Assembly: GCA_017883345.1 (NCBI GenBank)
Contig: JADGNT010000068.1
Coordinates: 1-11,853 of the forward strand
Direction of reading: 5' to 3'
DNA length: 11,853 nt
Origin: Candidatus Solibacter sp.
GTDB lineage: Bacteria; Acidobacteriota; Terriglobia; Bryobacterales; Bryobacteraceae
A program made the translations under genes and the position numbers. Shown piece by piece: positions 1 to 8,500 of the stretch (positions are counted from its first letter, which is position 1; the number at the start of each line of letters is the position of its first letter). Below the pieces are notes generated by a model that did not search any database, was not told the DNA's origin, and worked only from the letters and a program-made list of their open reading frames with translations.

Positions 1-1
1 T

Positions 2-547
2 ACCCAGCCCTCGCGGGAGATCGGCACCTACGACATTCCGCAGCGCCTGGTCGTCAGCGGCATCTACGAGTTTCCAGTGGGACCGCATCGCAAGTGGCTC
101 AACCACGGCGTCGCGTCGCACATCATCGGCGGATGGAGCGTCAACTGGAACATGACCGTGCAACCCGGCATACCCATCGCCTTCCCGAGCGGCTACTACA
201 TCAATGGCAACCCCACGCTCTCCAGCGGCCAGACGTTGAACCACTGGTTCGACACCTCTTCGAGCATCTGGGTGTTGCAGCCGCCGGACACGCTCCGGAC
301 CTCGAAGCTCCGGAGTCCCACGCTTCGCCAGGATTCACGGCCGCAATACGATATGACGGTGATCCGGAACTTCCGGATCCGGGAAGGCCACGAGTTGCAA
401 TTCAAGGCCTCCGCATTCAACGCGACGAACACCCCGATCTTCGGGGCGCCGAACAATTCGCCGTCCTCGTCGCTGTTCGGAGTGGTCCCGGTGACGCAGA
501 TCAATCTCCCGCGCGATGTCGAACTGGGATTCCGCTATCGGTTCTAG
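2..547 (+). CDS. TonB-dependent receptor, Oar-like, C-terminal part only
   Basis: This is the 3' end of a gene that begins before the window; about 181 codons are visible and the frame is open from base 2 to the TAG at 545-547. The visible part reads as outer-membrane beta-barrel: alternating aromatic/polar strands, a stretch beginning IGGWSVNW, a later segment beginning FKASAFNATNTP, and a last strand ending in LGFRYRF with a terminal phenylalanine, the usual signal for barrel insertion. The FNATNTPIFGAPNN segment is close in style to the FFNLLNNPQFNAPG segment of the complete receptor at 5588-8782, which places both in the same family. In this family the missing N-terminus would carry a signal peptide, a CnaB/carboxypeptidase-regulatory-like domain and a plug. 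Known role of the family: outer-membrane uptake or binding of large substrates. The substrate cannot be told from this fragment. Confidence 0.85.
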   Translation, partial: TQPSREIGTYDIPQRLVVSGIYEFPVGPHRKWLNHGVASHIIGGWSVNWNMTVQPGIPIAFPSGYYINGNPTLSSGQTLNHWFDTSSSIWVLQPPDTLRTSKLRSPTLRQDSRPQYDMTVIRNFRIREGHELQFKASAFNATNTPIFGAPNNSPSSSLFGVVPVTQINLPRDVELGFRYRF

Positions 548-562
548 TACTATGCCTCAATT

Positions 563-690
563 CGTAGAGCCGGCGACCCAGAGGGTACCCCGCCGGCCAT
601 GCCCGCTTTCTAGCGGGCACATCCAGGCCGGAAGGCACCTCGGCACGAATGCCGAGGTGGCCGCCTGGAAAGGCGGCTCTACGGAGCCGC
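563..690. repeat. Intergenic cluster of nested and tandem hairpins (REP/MITE-like or structured RNA)
   Basis: The gap between the receptor and the hydrolase is almost entirely self-complementary. The arms are: CGTAGAGCCG (563-572) with CGGCTCTACG (674-683); GCCGGCG (569-575) with CGCCGGC (591-597); GCCCGC (601-606) with GCGGGC (613-618), loop TTTCTA; CACCTCGGCA (636-645) with TGCCGAGGTG (650-659), loop CGAA; GCCGCC (660-665) with GGCGGC (672-677), loop TGGAAA; and GCGGCTC (673-679) with GAGCCGC (684-690), loop TACG. The segment 672-683 can pair with three different partners that exclude each other. The 601-618 and 660-677 hairpins look like one module in opposite orientations, because read on opposite strands the loops are TTTCTA and TTTCCA while the stems differ but still pair. 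No T-tract follows, so it is not a standard intrinsic terminator. It could be a dispersed intergenic repeat, an mRNA-processing or stability element, or an attenuator. Confidence 0.7.
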
Positions 691-719
691 TGACGCCACG
701 AACTCCGCGGGTGGGCCAT

Positions 720-1931
720 ATGAAAAGAGCTTGGTTCCTCCTGGCCGCGGGCTGCGCCGCCGCCGGGCCAATCTGCGCGCAGGCGGTGGAGACGCCGGAG
801 GGATTCCTCGGCAATCTCACGCCGATCATGGAATCGATTCAGCGAGAGCGTGGCTATGCCTTGGATTACGCGCATAAAGGCGCGCTCCCGTTCGAACAAT
901 GGCGCCAGCGTGGCCGCGAGGCCGTCGAGCGGGCGCTTTCCTACGCCCCCAAGCCTGTTCCGCTCGACCTGAAGGTGCACCGCACGGAGAAGCGCAAGGG
1001 CTACGAACTGCGCGCCATCTCATTCGCGGGATCGGCGCACTACCGCATCCCCGCCTTTCTCCTGGTCCCCGAAAGCGGCCGGCCGCCTTATCCGGCGGTG
1101 GTCGCGTTCCACGACCATGGCGCCTACTTCTACTTCGGCAAGGAAAAAATCGTCGAGCTCGATCGGCAGCACGCGTCCTTAACCGCCTATAAGGAGACCT
1201 ATTATGGCGGCAGGTCGTTTGCCAGCGACTTGGCCCGGCGTGGATTCGTGGTCATCGTGATCGACGCGTTCTACTGGGGAGAGCGGCGGGTGCAGTACCA
1301 GGATCCGCCGTCGGGCTGGCGGAATGCGATCGCCGGCCTCGATCCGGCCTCTACCAGGTACATCGACGCGGTGAACCGGTACCTTGACGAGCGGACGGCC
1401 GATCTCATCATGCAGCTCAGTTTCAACGGTATCAACTGGATCGGCATCGTGAACCGCGATGACCGGCGCAGCGTAGACCTGCTCGCTTCCCTGCCATTCG
1501 TGGATCCAAAGCGAATCGGGTGCCTCGGGTTGTCCGGCGGCGCCTTCCGGTCGACCTATTTGGCCGGCATGGATTCCCGGATTCGCGCCGCCGTGATCAC
1601 AGGCTGGATGTCCACGCTGCCCTCCACCGGACATATCCCGTACTCGACGCATTCGGATATGTACGATGCCTTTGGCCTGCACTCGGTACTGGATCACCCC
1701 GACGTCGCGACGCTGGGTGCCCCCGAATGCGCGATCCTGGTACAGAACTGCAAGCGCGACCGGCTGTTCACCAGGGATGGAATGGCGCAGGCCGCCGCCA
1801 AGATCCAAAACGTCTACGCGAAAGAGGGCCATCCCGAGCGATTCCGGGCGGAGTCCTACGACGCGCCCCATAGTTTCACCGTTGCGATGCAGGAAGATGC
1901 TTTCGCCTGGCTGGAGAAATGGCTGCGATGA
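720..1931 (+). CDS. Exported alpha/beta hydrolase (dienelactone hydrolase/acetyl-esterase-like)
   Basis: A 403-residue protein with an N-terminal signal peptide (MKRAWFLLAAGC..., probable cleavage after ICAQA near residue 22), so it is likely periplasmic or secreted. The catalytic set of an alpha/beta hydrolase is visible: an oxyanion-side HDHG at residues 131-134, the nucleophile elbow G-L-S-G-G with Ser272, a probable acid Asp347 in KRDRLF, and His384 in the PHS motif before the C-terminal helix. The family splits esters, often acetyl or other acyl groups on plant polysaccharides, but the substrate here is not determined. The frame is open further upstream, but that part is the hairpin cluster and encodes no recognisable protein; the ATG at 720 begins the signal peptide. 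The ribosome binding site is weak (only a GGGTGGG-like run just before). The next gene overlaps its stop by ATGA, so the two are translationally coupled. Confidence 0.85.
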   Translation: MKRAWFLLAAGCAAAGPICAQAVETPEGFLGNLTPIMESIQRERGYALDYAHKGALPFEQWRQRGREAVERALSYAPKPVPLDLKVHRTEKRKGYELRAISFAGSAHYRIPAFLLVPESGRPPYPAVVAFHDHGAYFYFGKEKIVELDRQHASLTAYKETYYGGRSFASDLARRGFVVIVIDAFYWGERRVQYQDPPSGWRNAIAGLDPASTRYIDAVNRYLDERTADLIMQLSFNGINWIGIVNRDDRRSVDLLASLPFVDPKRIGCLGLSGGAFRSTYLAGMDSRIRAAVITGWMSTLPSTGHIPYSTHSDMYDAFGLHSVLDHPDVATLGAPECAILVQNCKRDRLFTRDGMAQAAAKIQNVYAKEGHPERFRAESYDAPHSFTVAMQEDAFAWLEKWLR

Positions 1932-3997
1932 ACTTCAGATCGATACCCGCGGGAATCGCGCTTGCCGCGGTTTGCCTGTGTCCGGTGCTGGCGTGGGCCG
2001 GGCACAACGCCCTGCTTCCGCAACCGCGGCAGGTGCGGTACGGCCAGGGCAGTTTGAGCCTGAAGAACGTTTCCATCGGTCTTGGGACGGAAGCCGTTGC
2101 GGAAGACCGTTTCGCCGCGGAAGACTTGGCCGCTGCCCTATTGCGCAATACCGGCCGGGCGGCGCCGATTGGGAAATCCGCGGCTGGGCCGCGCATCGTT
2201 CTGACCCGCACCGGACCTGTCGCCGCCTTACCGGCCACCGACGAGCAGCCGGGGCCGGACTCCCGTGAATCCTACCAACTCAGCGTCACCTCGCAAGGCG
2301 TCGAAGCACGCGCGCCTTCTTCAGCGGGCCTGTTCTATGCGGTCCAGACGCTCAAGCAACTAGTGGAAGGGAACGGCGCGGATGCCACGCTCCCCGCGGT
2401 ACAGATCGAGGACTGGCCGTCGCTCTCCTATCGCGGCGTCATGATGGACCTCAGTCACGGTCCCATGCCAACCGCGGATGAGATCAAGCGGCAAATCGAT
2501 TTCCTCGCGCAATGGAAAGGCAACCAGTACTACTTCTACTCCGAACTTTCGATTGAGCTGAAGGGCTACCCGCTGATCAATCCCAATGGCCGTTATACCC
2601 AGGGCCAGGTGCGCGAAATCATTCAATACGCCCGCCAGCGGCATGTCGATGTGGTGCCGTGCCTGGAATTCTACGGGCACCTTCACGATCTCTTCCGGAT
2701 TGAGCGGTATGCCGATCTGGCCGCCCTGCCGCATGGCGGCGATCTGAACCCGCGCGATCCCCGGATGCAGCAGATGGTGAAGGATTGGGTGGGCCAAATG
2801 GCGGCCCTGTTTCCCAGTCCGTGGTTCCATGTCGGCCTGGACGAGCCCTGGGAACTGGAGCGCGCCGGCAGCGCGGCCGCGGGAGGCATGGCGCCGGGCG
2901 CCCTGTACCTCGAGCACCTGAACCGCATCGCCGGCCTCGTGCGCGCGAGCGGGAAACGCGTGCTGTTCTGGGCAGATGTAGCGGCCGGCGCGGCGCTCTT
3001 TGAAAAGTACCCCGAGATGGCCGCCCATCTGCCCGCCGGAACGGTGGCGGTGCCCTGGCATTATCACGTGGAGAAGGACTACACGCGAATGCTCGCGCCG
3101 TTCAGCCAGGCGCGCGTGCCGGAGGTAATCGGCACCGGCATCTGGGCCTGGGACACCATCCTGCCCAACTTTTCGGTCACGTTCCGGAACATCGACGGCT
3201 TCCTGGCCGACGGCAGGAAGCATGGCACCATGGGCATCATCAATACGAACTGGGCGGACGATGCCCAGATCCTCTACCGCATGACGCTGCCCGGCATCGC
3301 CTACGGCGCGGTTGCAGCCTGGCAATCCGTTCCCATGGATCGCGGCCACTTCTTCGCGGACTATTGCGCGCGGTTCTATGGCGACCGCACCGGCGCGGAA
3401 ATGGCGCCCGCGCTCGAATCGCTGGAGGCGGCGGAAGAGTCGATTGCGGCCGCCCTGGGTTCGGAAGACATGTTCCGATTGTGGGACGACCCGTTTGCGC
3501 CGGATCGCCTGCAACGCGCCCGCGCTCACCTGCCAGACCTTCGCAAGGCCCGTCTCGCGGCGGAGGATGCGCAAGAGCGGATCGCGCGCGCCCAGGCGTT
3601 GCAGGCCGATTCCTATTCGATCCCGAGCCTGCTGCTCGGCGCCCGGTTGGTGGACTATGCCGGGCTGAAGTTCATATATGCCGTGGAGATCGCCGAAATT
3701 TTCGCCCGGTTGGGTCCGGGCGCCACGCGGGCGGATATCTCATTTTGGCTGGATCGCCAGGCCAGCGCTCGCAACCACGGCCGCGTCGGCGATCTGATGG
3801 ATCTCATCACCGAACTGAAGGACGAATATCGCCGCGCCTGGGAAGCCGAATACACCCCCTACCGCCTGGGCTCGGCTTTGGGACGTTTCGACGCCGAGTA
3901 CGCATACTGGCTTCACGTCCAGGTGCGGCTCCGCGACATCCAAAGGAACTTCCAGGAGGGCAACCCGCTGCCCCCGCTGGACTCTCTCCGCCGGTAA
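1928..3997 (+). CDS. GH20-family beta-N-acetylhexosaminidase-like exported enzyme
   Basis: A 689-residue protein. The start is taken at ATG 1928 (ATGA overlap with the previous stop, GGAG at 1913-1916); ATG 1919 would add three residues but leaves almost no spacer. A signal peptide covers about residues 1-20 (VLAWAG end). The segment beginning LLPQPRQVRYGQG and the following ~120 residues match the GH20b N-terminal domain of bacterial hexosaminidases. The catalytic barrel begins near SYRGVMMDLSHG; the expected Asp-Glu pair is D305-E306 in HVGLDEPWEL. The classical GH20 motif is HxGGDE; a non-Gly residue there, together with the replacement of HWHLTDDQ by a YYFYSEL-type strand, resembles the hexosaminidase-D branch. 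A late WHYHVEKDY / GIWAWD / NTNWADD run gives the aromatic residues that line the GlcNAc pocket in this family. The last ~200 residues are helical and without a recognised domain. Likely role: release of N-acetylhexosamine from exogenous glycans outside the cytoplasm, beside the esterase-like hydrolase. Confidence 0.8.
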   Translation: MNFRSIPAGIALAAVCLCPVLAWAGHNALLPQPRQVRYGQGSLSLKNVSIGLGTEAVAEDRFAAEDLAAALLRNTGRAAPIGKSAAGPRIVLTRTGPVAALPATDEQPGPDSRESYQLSVTSQGVEARAPSSAGLFYAVQTLKQLVEGNGADATLPAVQIEDWPSLSYRGVMMDLSHGPMPTADEIKRQIDFLAQWKGNQYYFYSELSIELKGYPLINPNGRYTQGQVREIIQYARQRHVDVVPCLEFYGHLHDLFRIERYADLAALPHGGDLNPRDPRMQQMVKDWVGQMAALFPSPWFHVGLDEPWELERAGSAAAGGMAPGALYLEHLNRIAGLVRASGKRVLFWADVAAGAALFEKYPEMAAHLPAGTVAVPWHYHVEKDYTRMLAPFSQARVPEVIGTGIWAWDTILPNFSVTFRNIDGFLADGRKHGTMGIINTNWADDAQILYRMTLPGIAYGAVAAWQSVPMDRGHFFADYCARFYGDRTGAEMAPALESLEAAEESIAAALGSEDMFRLWDDPFAPDRLQRARAHLPDLRKARLAAEDAQERIARAQALQADSYSIPSLLLGARLVDYAGLKFIYAVEIAEIFARLGPGATRADISFWLDRQASARNHGRVGDLMDLITELKDEYRRAWEAEYTPYRLGSALGRFDAEYAYWLHVQVRLRDIQRNFQEGNPLPPLDSLRR

Positions 3998-4043
3998 GAC
4001 TCGGCGTCCAGGATTATGGATGAGGATGTCCGATTTATAACAA

Positions 4044-4079
4044 CCGGCGTTTGAGACAGCCGGCCAAGTTCGCTAGAAT
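4044..4079 (+). promoter_or_regulatory. Sigma-70-type promoter with inverted repeat around the -35
   Basis: TTGAGA at 4051-4056 and TAGAAT at 4074-4079 are separated by 17 bases, close to the housekeeping consensus (5 of 6 at each box). The start of transcription would fall near 4086, giving a short leader of about 23 bases before ATG 4109. Arms CCGGC (4044-4048) and GCCGG (4059-4063) flank the -35 box and could be a small operator, though a 5-bp repeat in GC-rich DNA may be chance. The promoter separates the RraA-family gene from the upstream hydrolase pair. Confidence 0.5.
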
Positions 4080-4097
4080 CGCTGCCAGTGGATGGAA

Positions 4098-4103
4098 GAG
4101 GAG
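4098..4103 (+). promoter_or_regulatory. Ribosome binding site that decides the RraA-family start
   Basis: GAGGAG lies five bases before ATG 4109. The in-frame GTG at 4088 has no such site and lies almost on the predicted transcription start, so ATG 4109 is preferred. Confidence 0.7.
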
Positions 4104-4108
4104 CGCTC

Positions 4109-4798
4109 ATGCCGGAACGAGAACCTGGGAGATTGGCAACGCCTGCTGAACTGGAATTATTCGCCCGTATCGAATCCACGCTGTATACCGCCGTGCTCGC
4201 AGACTCTCTGGATGAACTCGGCTATCACGATCAGGCGATGCGCGAAACTCTCCGGCCGCTGGCCGCCGCCTGTTGCTTCGCCGGATGGGCGAGAACGATC
4301 TCCTGCGTAGACATGTACCATGTTCCGGACGAGCCCTACGCCTTGGAGATCGAGGCGCTGGATAGCATTCGTCCCGGCGAAGTGGTAGTGGTCAGTACGG
4401 CGGAATCCAAACGCAATGCTCCCTGGGGCGAACTGCTTTCCACGGCAGCCCGGGCGCGCGGTGCGCGCGGCGCGATTATCGACGGGTTAGTGCGAGACGT
4501 GAAGAAAATTGAGGCCCTGGGATTCCCAGTCTTCGCGGCGGGGATCAAACCGGTCGATTCGAAAGGGCGGGGAATCGTAGTGGACTACAATCGTCCGGTG
4601 GTGTGCGGCGGTGTGCGTGTCTCGCCGCTCGATCTGGTGTTTGCGGACTACGACGGGGTGGTTGTGATTCCGGCCGAGGTCGTGCCGGATGCCGTTTCCC
4701 TGGCTACGGACAAGGTGACCAGCGAGAATCGGACCCGCGCGGAATTGTTGCAGGGCGCTTATCTCCGCGACGTGTATGCTAAGTACGGCGTACTGTAG
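4109..4798 (+). CDS. RraA-family protein (4-hydroxy-4-methyl-2-oxoglutarate aldolase-like)
   Basis: A 229-residue cytoplasmic protein without a signal peptide. It has the layout of the RraA/HMG-aldolase family: an N-terminal helix with TAVLADSLDELGYH, a central RPGEVVVVST strand, the GELLSTAARARGARGAIIDG phosphate/metal loop, and the hallmark D-G-x-x-R-D at residues 125-130 (D125, R129, D130), then ...GIKPVDSKGRG and the DLVFADYDGVVVIP strand. In the enzymes of this family the Arg-Asp pair binds substrate and the divalent metal for retro-aldol cleavage or oxaloacetate decarboxylation; true RraA proteins instead inhibit RNase E. Overall length (~230) fits the aldolase-type members, and the catalytic Arg and Asp are both present, so a lyase is more likely than a regulator. 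Such proteins are often misnamed demethylmenaquinone methyltransferase. It stands in its own transcription unit and may handle keto-acids from sugar breakdown, which is inference only. Confidence 0.85.
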   Translation: MPEREPGRLATPAELELFARIESTLYTAVLADSLDELGYHDQAMRETLRPLAAACCFAGWARTISCVDMYHVPDEPYALEIEALDSIRPGEVVVVSTAESKRNAPWGELLSTAARARGARGAIIDGLVRDVKKIEALGFPVFAAGIKPVDSKGRGIVVDYNRPVVCGGVRVSPLDLVFADYDGVVVIPAEVVPDAVSLATDKVTSENRTRAELLQGAYLRDVYAKYGVL

Positions 4799-4842
4799 TG
4801 TCGTGTTTCACCAGTGTCTTGACGCGGCGCCGCTTCGCTCAA

Positions 4843-4865
4843 CGCGGGCCCGCGGAGATAGGAGG
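4843..4865 (+). promoter_or_regulatory. Perfect GC palindrome followed by a strong ribosome binding site
   Basis: CGCGGGCCCGCG (4843-4854) is a perfect 12-bp palindrome, and six bases later AGGAGG (4860-4865) sits five bases before ATG 4871. The palindrome has no loop, so it would act as a DNA site rather than an RNA hairpin. A TTGACG at 4819-4824 resembles a -35 but no -10 follows at the right distance. Confidence 0.4.
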
Positions 4866-4870
4866 CACCC

Positions 4871-5572
4871 ATGAGATTCCGCCTCGCGGCCTTGCTGCCG
4901 ATGGCCCTGGCGCTGCAGGGATTGGCACGCGCCCAGGCGCCTCTGCCTTACCGGTTTCTACTGGTGATTGGCGACCAGTGGAAAGACCCATCGAGCTACA
5001 TCATCGAAGACGGCGGCGAATTCCAGATCATGGCCGCGCTGCTGAAGTCGTGGGGGTTGCCATTCGACATTCTGCGGCTGGATCAGCAGCGTCTCGACCA
5101 GTACCATTTGCTGGACCGGGATGGCCGCCCGCGCTATGGCACCATCATCTGGGACGCGGGTCCCGGCGGACTGCAAGACAAGGGATTAGCCTTGGTGCCG
5201 GAACTGGTGAAGCGATACGGCACAGGGCTGGTCATCCTAGGGGACACGGTGGCGGCGCCTGAGATATCGGCTCTGGCGGGGGTTCGGTACGTAAGCGAGT
5301 TCGATTCGCCCGACACGCTCGCGGCCACGGGGATGCACTTCATCACCCGCGGGCTGGATGGCCGTGAAAGAGCCTTCGTGCCCGAAGACAAATACCTGCC
5401 GGGCAATAAGACCGTCGTGCAGGATGCGACGGTGCTGATGAAGCGAGGCCCGCATCCGTTCCTGACGGTAAAGGAATGGAACGAACGTATCACGCCTCAA
5501 TATCTTAAATCTCGATATGGCTCCTGGCACGTGTCCATTGGTGGCCCCATTGCCTTACACCGCAAGCTGTGA
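4871..5572 (+). CDS. Exported protein of unknown function, probably C-terminally truncated
   Basis: A 233-residue protein with a signal peptide (about residues 1-22, ending ARAQA) and an ideal AGGAGG site in front of ATG 4871. The mature part has a Rossmann/flavodoxin-like rhythm: strand PYRFLLVIGDQW, helix GEFQIMAALLKSWG, strand LPFDILRLDQQ, strand YGTIIWDAG, helix LVPELVKRYG, strand TGLVILGDT. That order suggests a class I glutamine-amidotransferase-like (ThuA/DUF-type) fold, but no catalytic Cys-His pair is visible and I do not recognise the family with certainty. Up to KEWNER (about residue 206) the sequence reads as a well-ordered domain; the last ~27 residues (ITPQYLKSR..., ending ALHRKL) change character and base composition becomes more AT-rich. 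This suggests that the original gene continued into another domain and was cut by a rearrangement near 5488. The stop lies 15 bases before the next gene. Confidence 0.6.
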   Translation: MRFRLAALLPMALALQGLARAQAPLPYRFLLVIGDQWKDPSSYIIEDGGEFQIMAALLKSWGLPFDILRLDQQRLDQYHLLDRDGRPRYGTIIWDAGPGGLQDKGLALVPELVKRYGTGLVILGDTVAAPEISALAGVRYVSEFDSPDTLAATGMHFITRGLDGRERAFVPEDKYLPGNKTVVQDATVLMKRGPHPFLTVKEWNERITPQYLKSRYGSWHVSIGGPIALHRKL

Positions 5573-5587
5573 TATATCTGTGGCGCC

Positions 5588-8500
5588 ATGAGGTTCTGTT
5601 GCTTGTTCGTCCTCGCCTGCTTCCCGGCCCTTGCCCAACTCGCTCCCACCACGAACGTGATCGGCACCGTGGCCGACCCCTCCGGTTCCGTGATGCCAAA
5701 CGCCGCTGTGGAACTCACCAATACCGCCACGCACTGGACGCGGCACACCACCACCGACGAGCAGGGCCGGTTCCAGTTCACTCTGGTCCCGCCCGGCCGC
5801 TATGACATTCTCGTCACCGCCGGCGGCTTCGCCTCCATCCGCCAGGAAGGCGTCAACCTCGATGTCGACGTCCCCGCCACCCTCCGCTTCACGCTTTCCG
5901 TTGCCACCGCCACCACCAGCATCACCATCCATGAGGATGCCCCCATGGTCGACTCGCAATCCGGCGCTCTCCGCCAGGTGGTCGGTGAGCAGTACATTCA
6001 GGACCTTCCCCTCAACGGCCGTAACGCGGCTTCCCTGGTCTACATGGCGCCCGGCACCGTCATCGGCAAAGGCACCGATACCGCGACGTACGCCACCAAT
6101 GGCGACAACCTCGCCATCTCCGCCAACGGCACCATGGGGAACCAGGTCAGCTACAAGCTCGATGGCGCATCCCACTCGGACAACATCAACAACCTTAACG
6201 CCGGCTTCCCCAATCCGGACGCCCTCGCGCAGTTCTCCGTCGAGACCAACAACTTCGACGCGCGATACGGCGGTTCCGGCGGCGCAGTGGTAAACATCGT
6301 CACCCGCTCGGGCAGCAACGCCCTCCACGGCACCGTCTTCGAATTCCTCCGCAACGGCGCGCTCAACGCCCGTAACTTTTTCGCCCCCCTGCAGGACGCC
6401 ATCAAGCGCAACCAGTTCGGCGGCACCATCGGCGGCCCTATCCAGAAGGACAAGCTCTTCTTCTTCGGATCCTACCAGCGCACCCTCCTGAGCAACATCA
6501 CCTACGGCAACACGGCCTTCGTCCCCACCGGCGCGGAGCGCACCGGCGACTTCTCCGCCCTCAAGGCCATCAAGGATCCGGCCACCGGTATTGCCTACCC
6601 CGGCAACATCATCCCCGCCGCTCAGATCTCCCCCATTGCCCTCGCGATGATGCCCAAGATCCCTACGTCCACCGACCCCGCAGGCAAGCTCCTCTACGCC
6701 CAGCCCTCTTCTTCCGACAACCAGCAGATCCTCGCCAAGTCCGACTACAACGCCGGCGCACACCAGATCTCCGCCAGCTACTTCCACATCCACTACACCA
6801 CCCCCGGCTGGGACGGCGGCCAGACGCTCCTGACCTACAAGATTGGCCAGGACCAGACCACCCACTCCTTCAAAGCCGGCGACACCTGGACCGTCACCCC
6901 GCACCTGCTCAACTCCCTCACCTTCGCCGGCCTGATTCTCAATTCCACCCAGACCCGCACCGCGCCCTTCTCCATCTTCGACTTCGGCGACATTAAGGCC
7001 ACCAAGCCCGAGGCGCGCTTCCAGGAGACCGGCATCTCGGTGACCAGTTTCTCCGGATGGGGCTCCGGCGGTACCCAGCCCCCCGGCGATTGGGTCCGCG
7101 ATAACCTCGAACTCTCCGAAGTGGTCACCTATATCCGCGGCGCCCACTCCATGCACTTTGGCGGGAGCTTTGTACCCTGGACCCGCTTCGATTCCAGCAC
7201 CGGCTACCAGGAGGAACCGCTTCTCACCTTCACCGGCGCCGCTACCGGCAGCGGCCTGGCCGACCTCTTCACCGGCCGCGTCGCCACCTTCACCCAGACC
7301 GCCGGCAAAGCCAAGTTCACGCGCGGCCGCCAGACCAACGCCTTCTATCAGGATCAGTGGCGGGTCACCAGCCGCCTCACCCTCAATCTCGGCCTCCGCT
7401 GGGATCCCTTCATCCCCTGGACCGACCCGGTCGCCCAGCAGGTGGGCGGCTACATTCCCGGCGCGAAATCGCAGCGCTTCCCCAATTCCCCCACTGGCTT
7501 GGTCTTCGCCGGCGACCCCGGCTTCCCGGAAGGCGGCGTCTATGCCAACCTCAGCAACTTCGCCCCGCGCCTCGGCTTCGCCTACAGCCTCACCACCAGC
7601 TCTCACCCCACCACCATCCGCGGTGGTTGGGGCCTGTTCTACATTCAGCCCTTCGCGCGCCTCTACAACAACTTCGTGCAGAACGCGCCTTTCAGCCCCT
7701 CGGTCAGTTTAACCGGCGTAAGCCTGGCCGATCCCTTCGGCTCGGCCGGCGTGCCGAACCCGTTCCCGCCCTTCGCGCCGGTGCATCCTACCGCTTCCAG
7801 CACGTTCATTCTGCCCATCACCTATCAATACTTCGATCCGCACTGGCACATCGGGCATACCCGCGCCTACAACTTCACCATCGAACATCAGTTTGCGCGC
7901 AACCTGGTCGCCCGCGCCTCCTACGTCGGCACGCAGGGCCGCGACCTCCAGGCCTTCGACGAAAAGAACGCCGCAGTCTACAGCGCGAGCGCCACCGCAT
8001 CCAATATCAACAACCGCCGCCCGCTATTCCCCACCTACGCTTCCATGATCCAATTGACTAACGGCGGTCTGTCCAACTACAACGCCTTCCAGTTCACTAT
8101 GGAGCACCGCTTCTCGCAGGGTCTCTCGTTCGTCGCCAACTATACGTTTTCCAAGGGCCTCGACAATGAGTCCGTCGAAGCCCAATTGACCGTCACCAAT
8201 CCGAACCCGTTCAACCCGAGGTTCAACTACGGCCGAAGCGACCTCGACACCACGCACAACTTTTCCCTGTGGACCGTCTACAACCTCGCCGCGCTCAAGA
8301 GCGCCCCGTCAGTGGTCCGCACCGCATTCGGTGGTTGGCAGACGAGCGGCATCTGGTCGTGGCACTCCGGTCTCCCCATTAACGTGACCTCGGGCCAGGA
8401 CCGCTCCTTGTCCGGCGTCGCTCTCGACCGCGGCGACATCGTCGGCGACCCGAATCTCCCGTCCGGCCGCCCGCGCGCCGAGTTCCTGAATGCCTGGTTT

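Noticed and set aside
673..690. Rho-independent terminator after the first receptor
   Set aside because: The hairpin is strong (7 bp, TACG loop) but no T-rich tract follows, so a normal intrinsic terminator is not supported.
516..719. Upstream extension of the alpha/beta hydrolase to ATG 516
   Set aside because: It would start inside the preceding receptor gene and translate the hairpin cluster; the signal peptide begins at 720.
2360..3574. 404-codon open frame on the - strand
   Set aside because: It is antisense to the GH20 gene, its composition (Arg/His/Gly-rich) is that of a shadow frame, and it has no recognisable motif.
5525..5541. Sigma-54 promoter upstream of the complete receptor
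   Set aside because: TGGCACG at 5525-5531 matches a -24 element exactly, but the expected GC of the -12 element at 5538-5539 is TT; the nearest TTGG is two bases too far.
5555..7606. 683-codon open frame on the - strand
   Set aside because: It lies opposite the well-supported receptor gene, is rich in Gly/Ala/Glu/Val in the manner of antisense readings of C-ending codons, and shows no domain or ribosome binding site.
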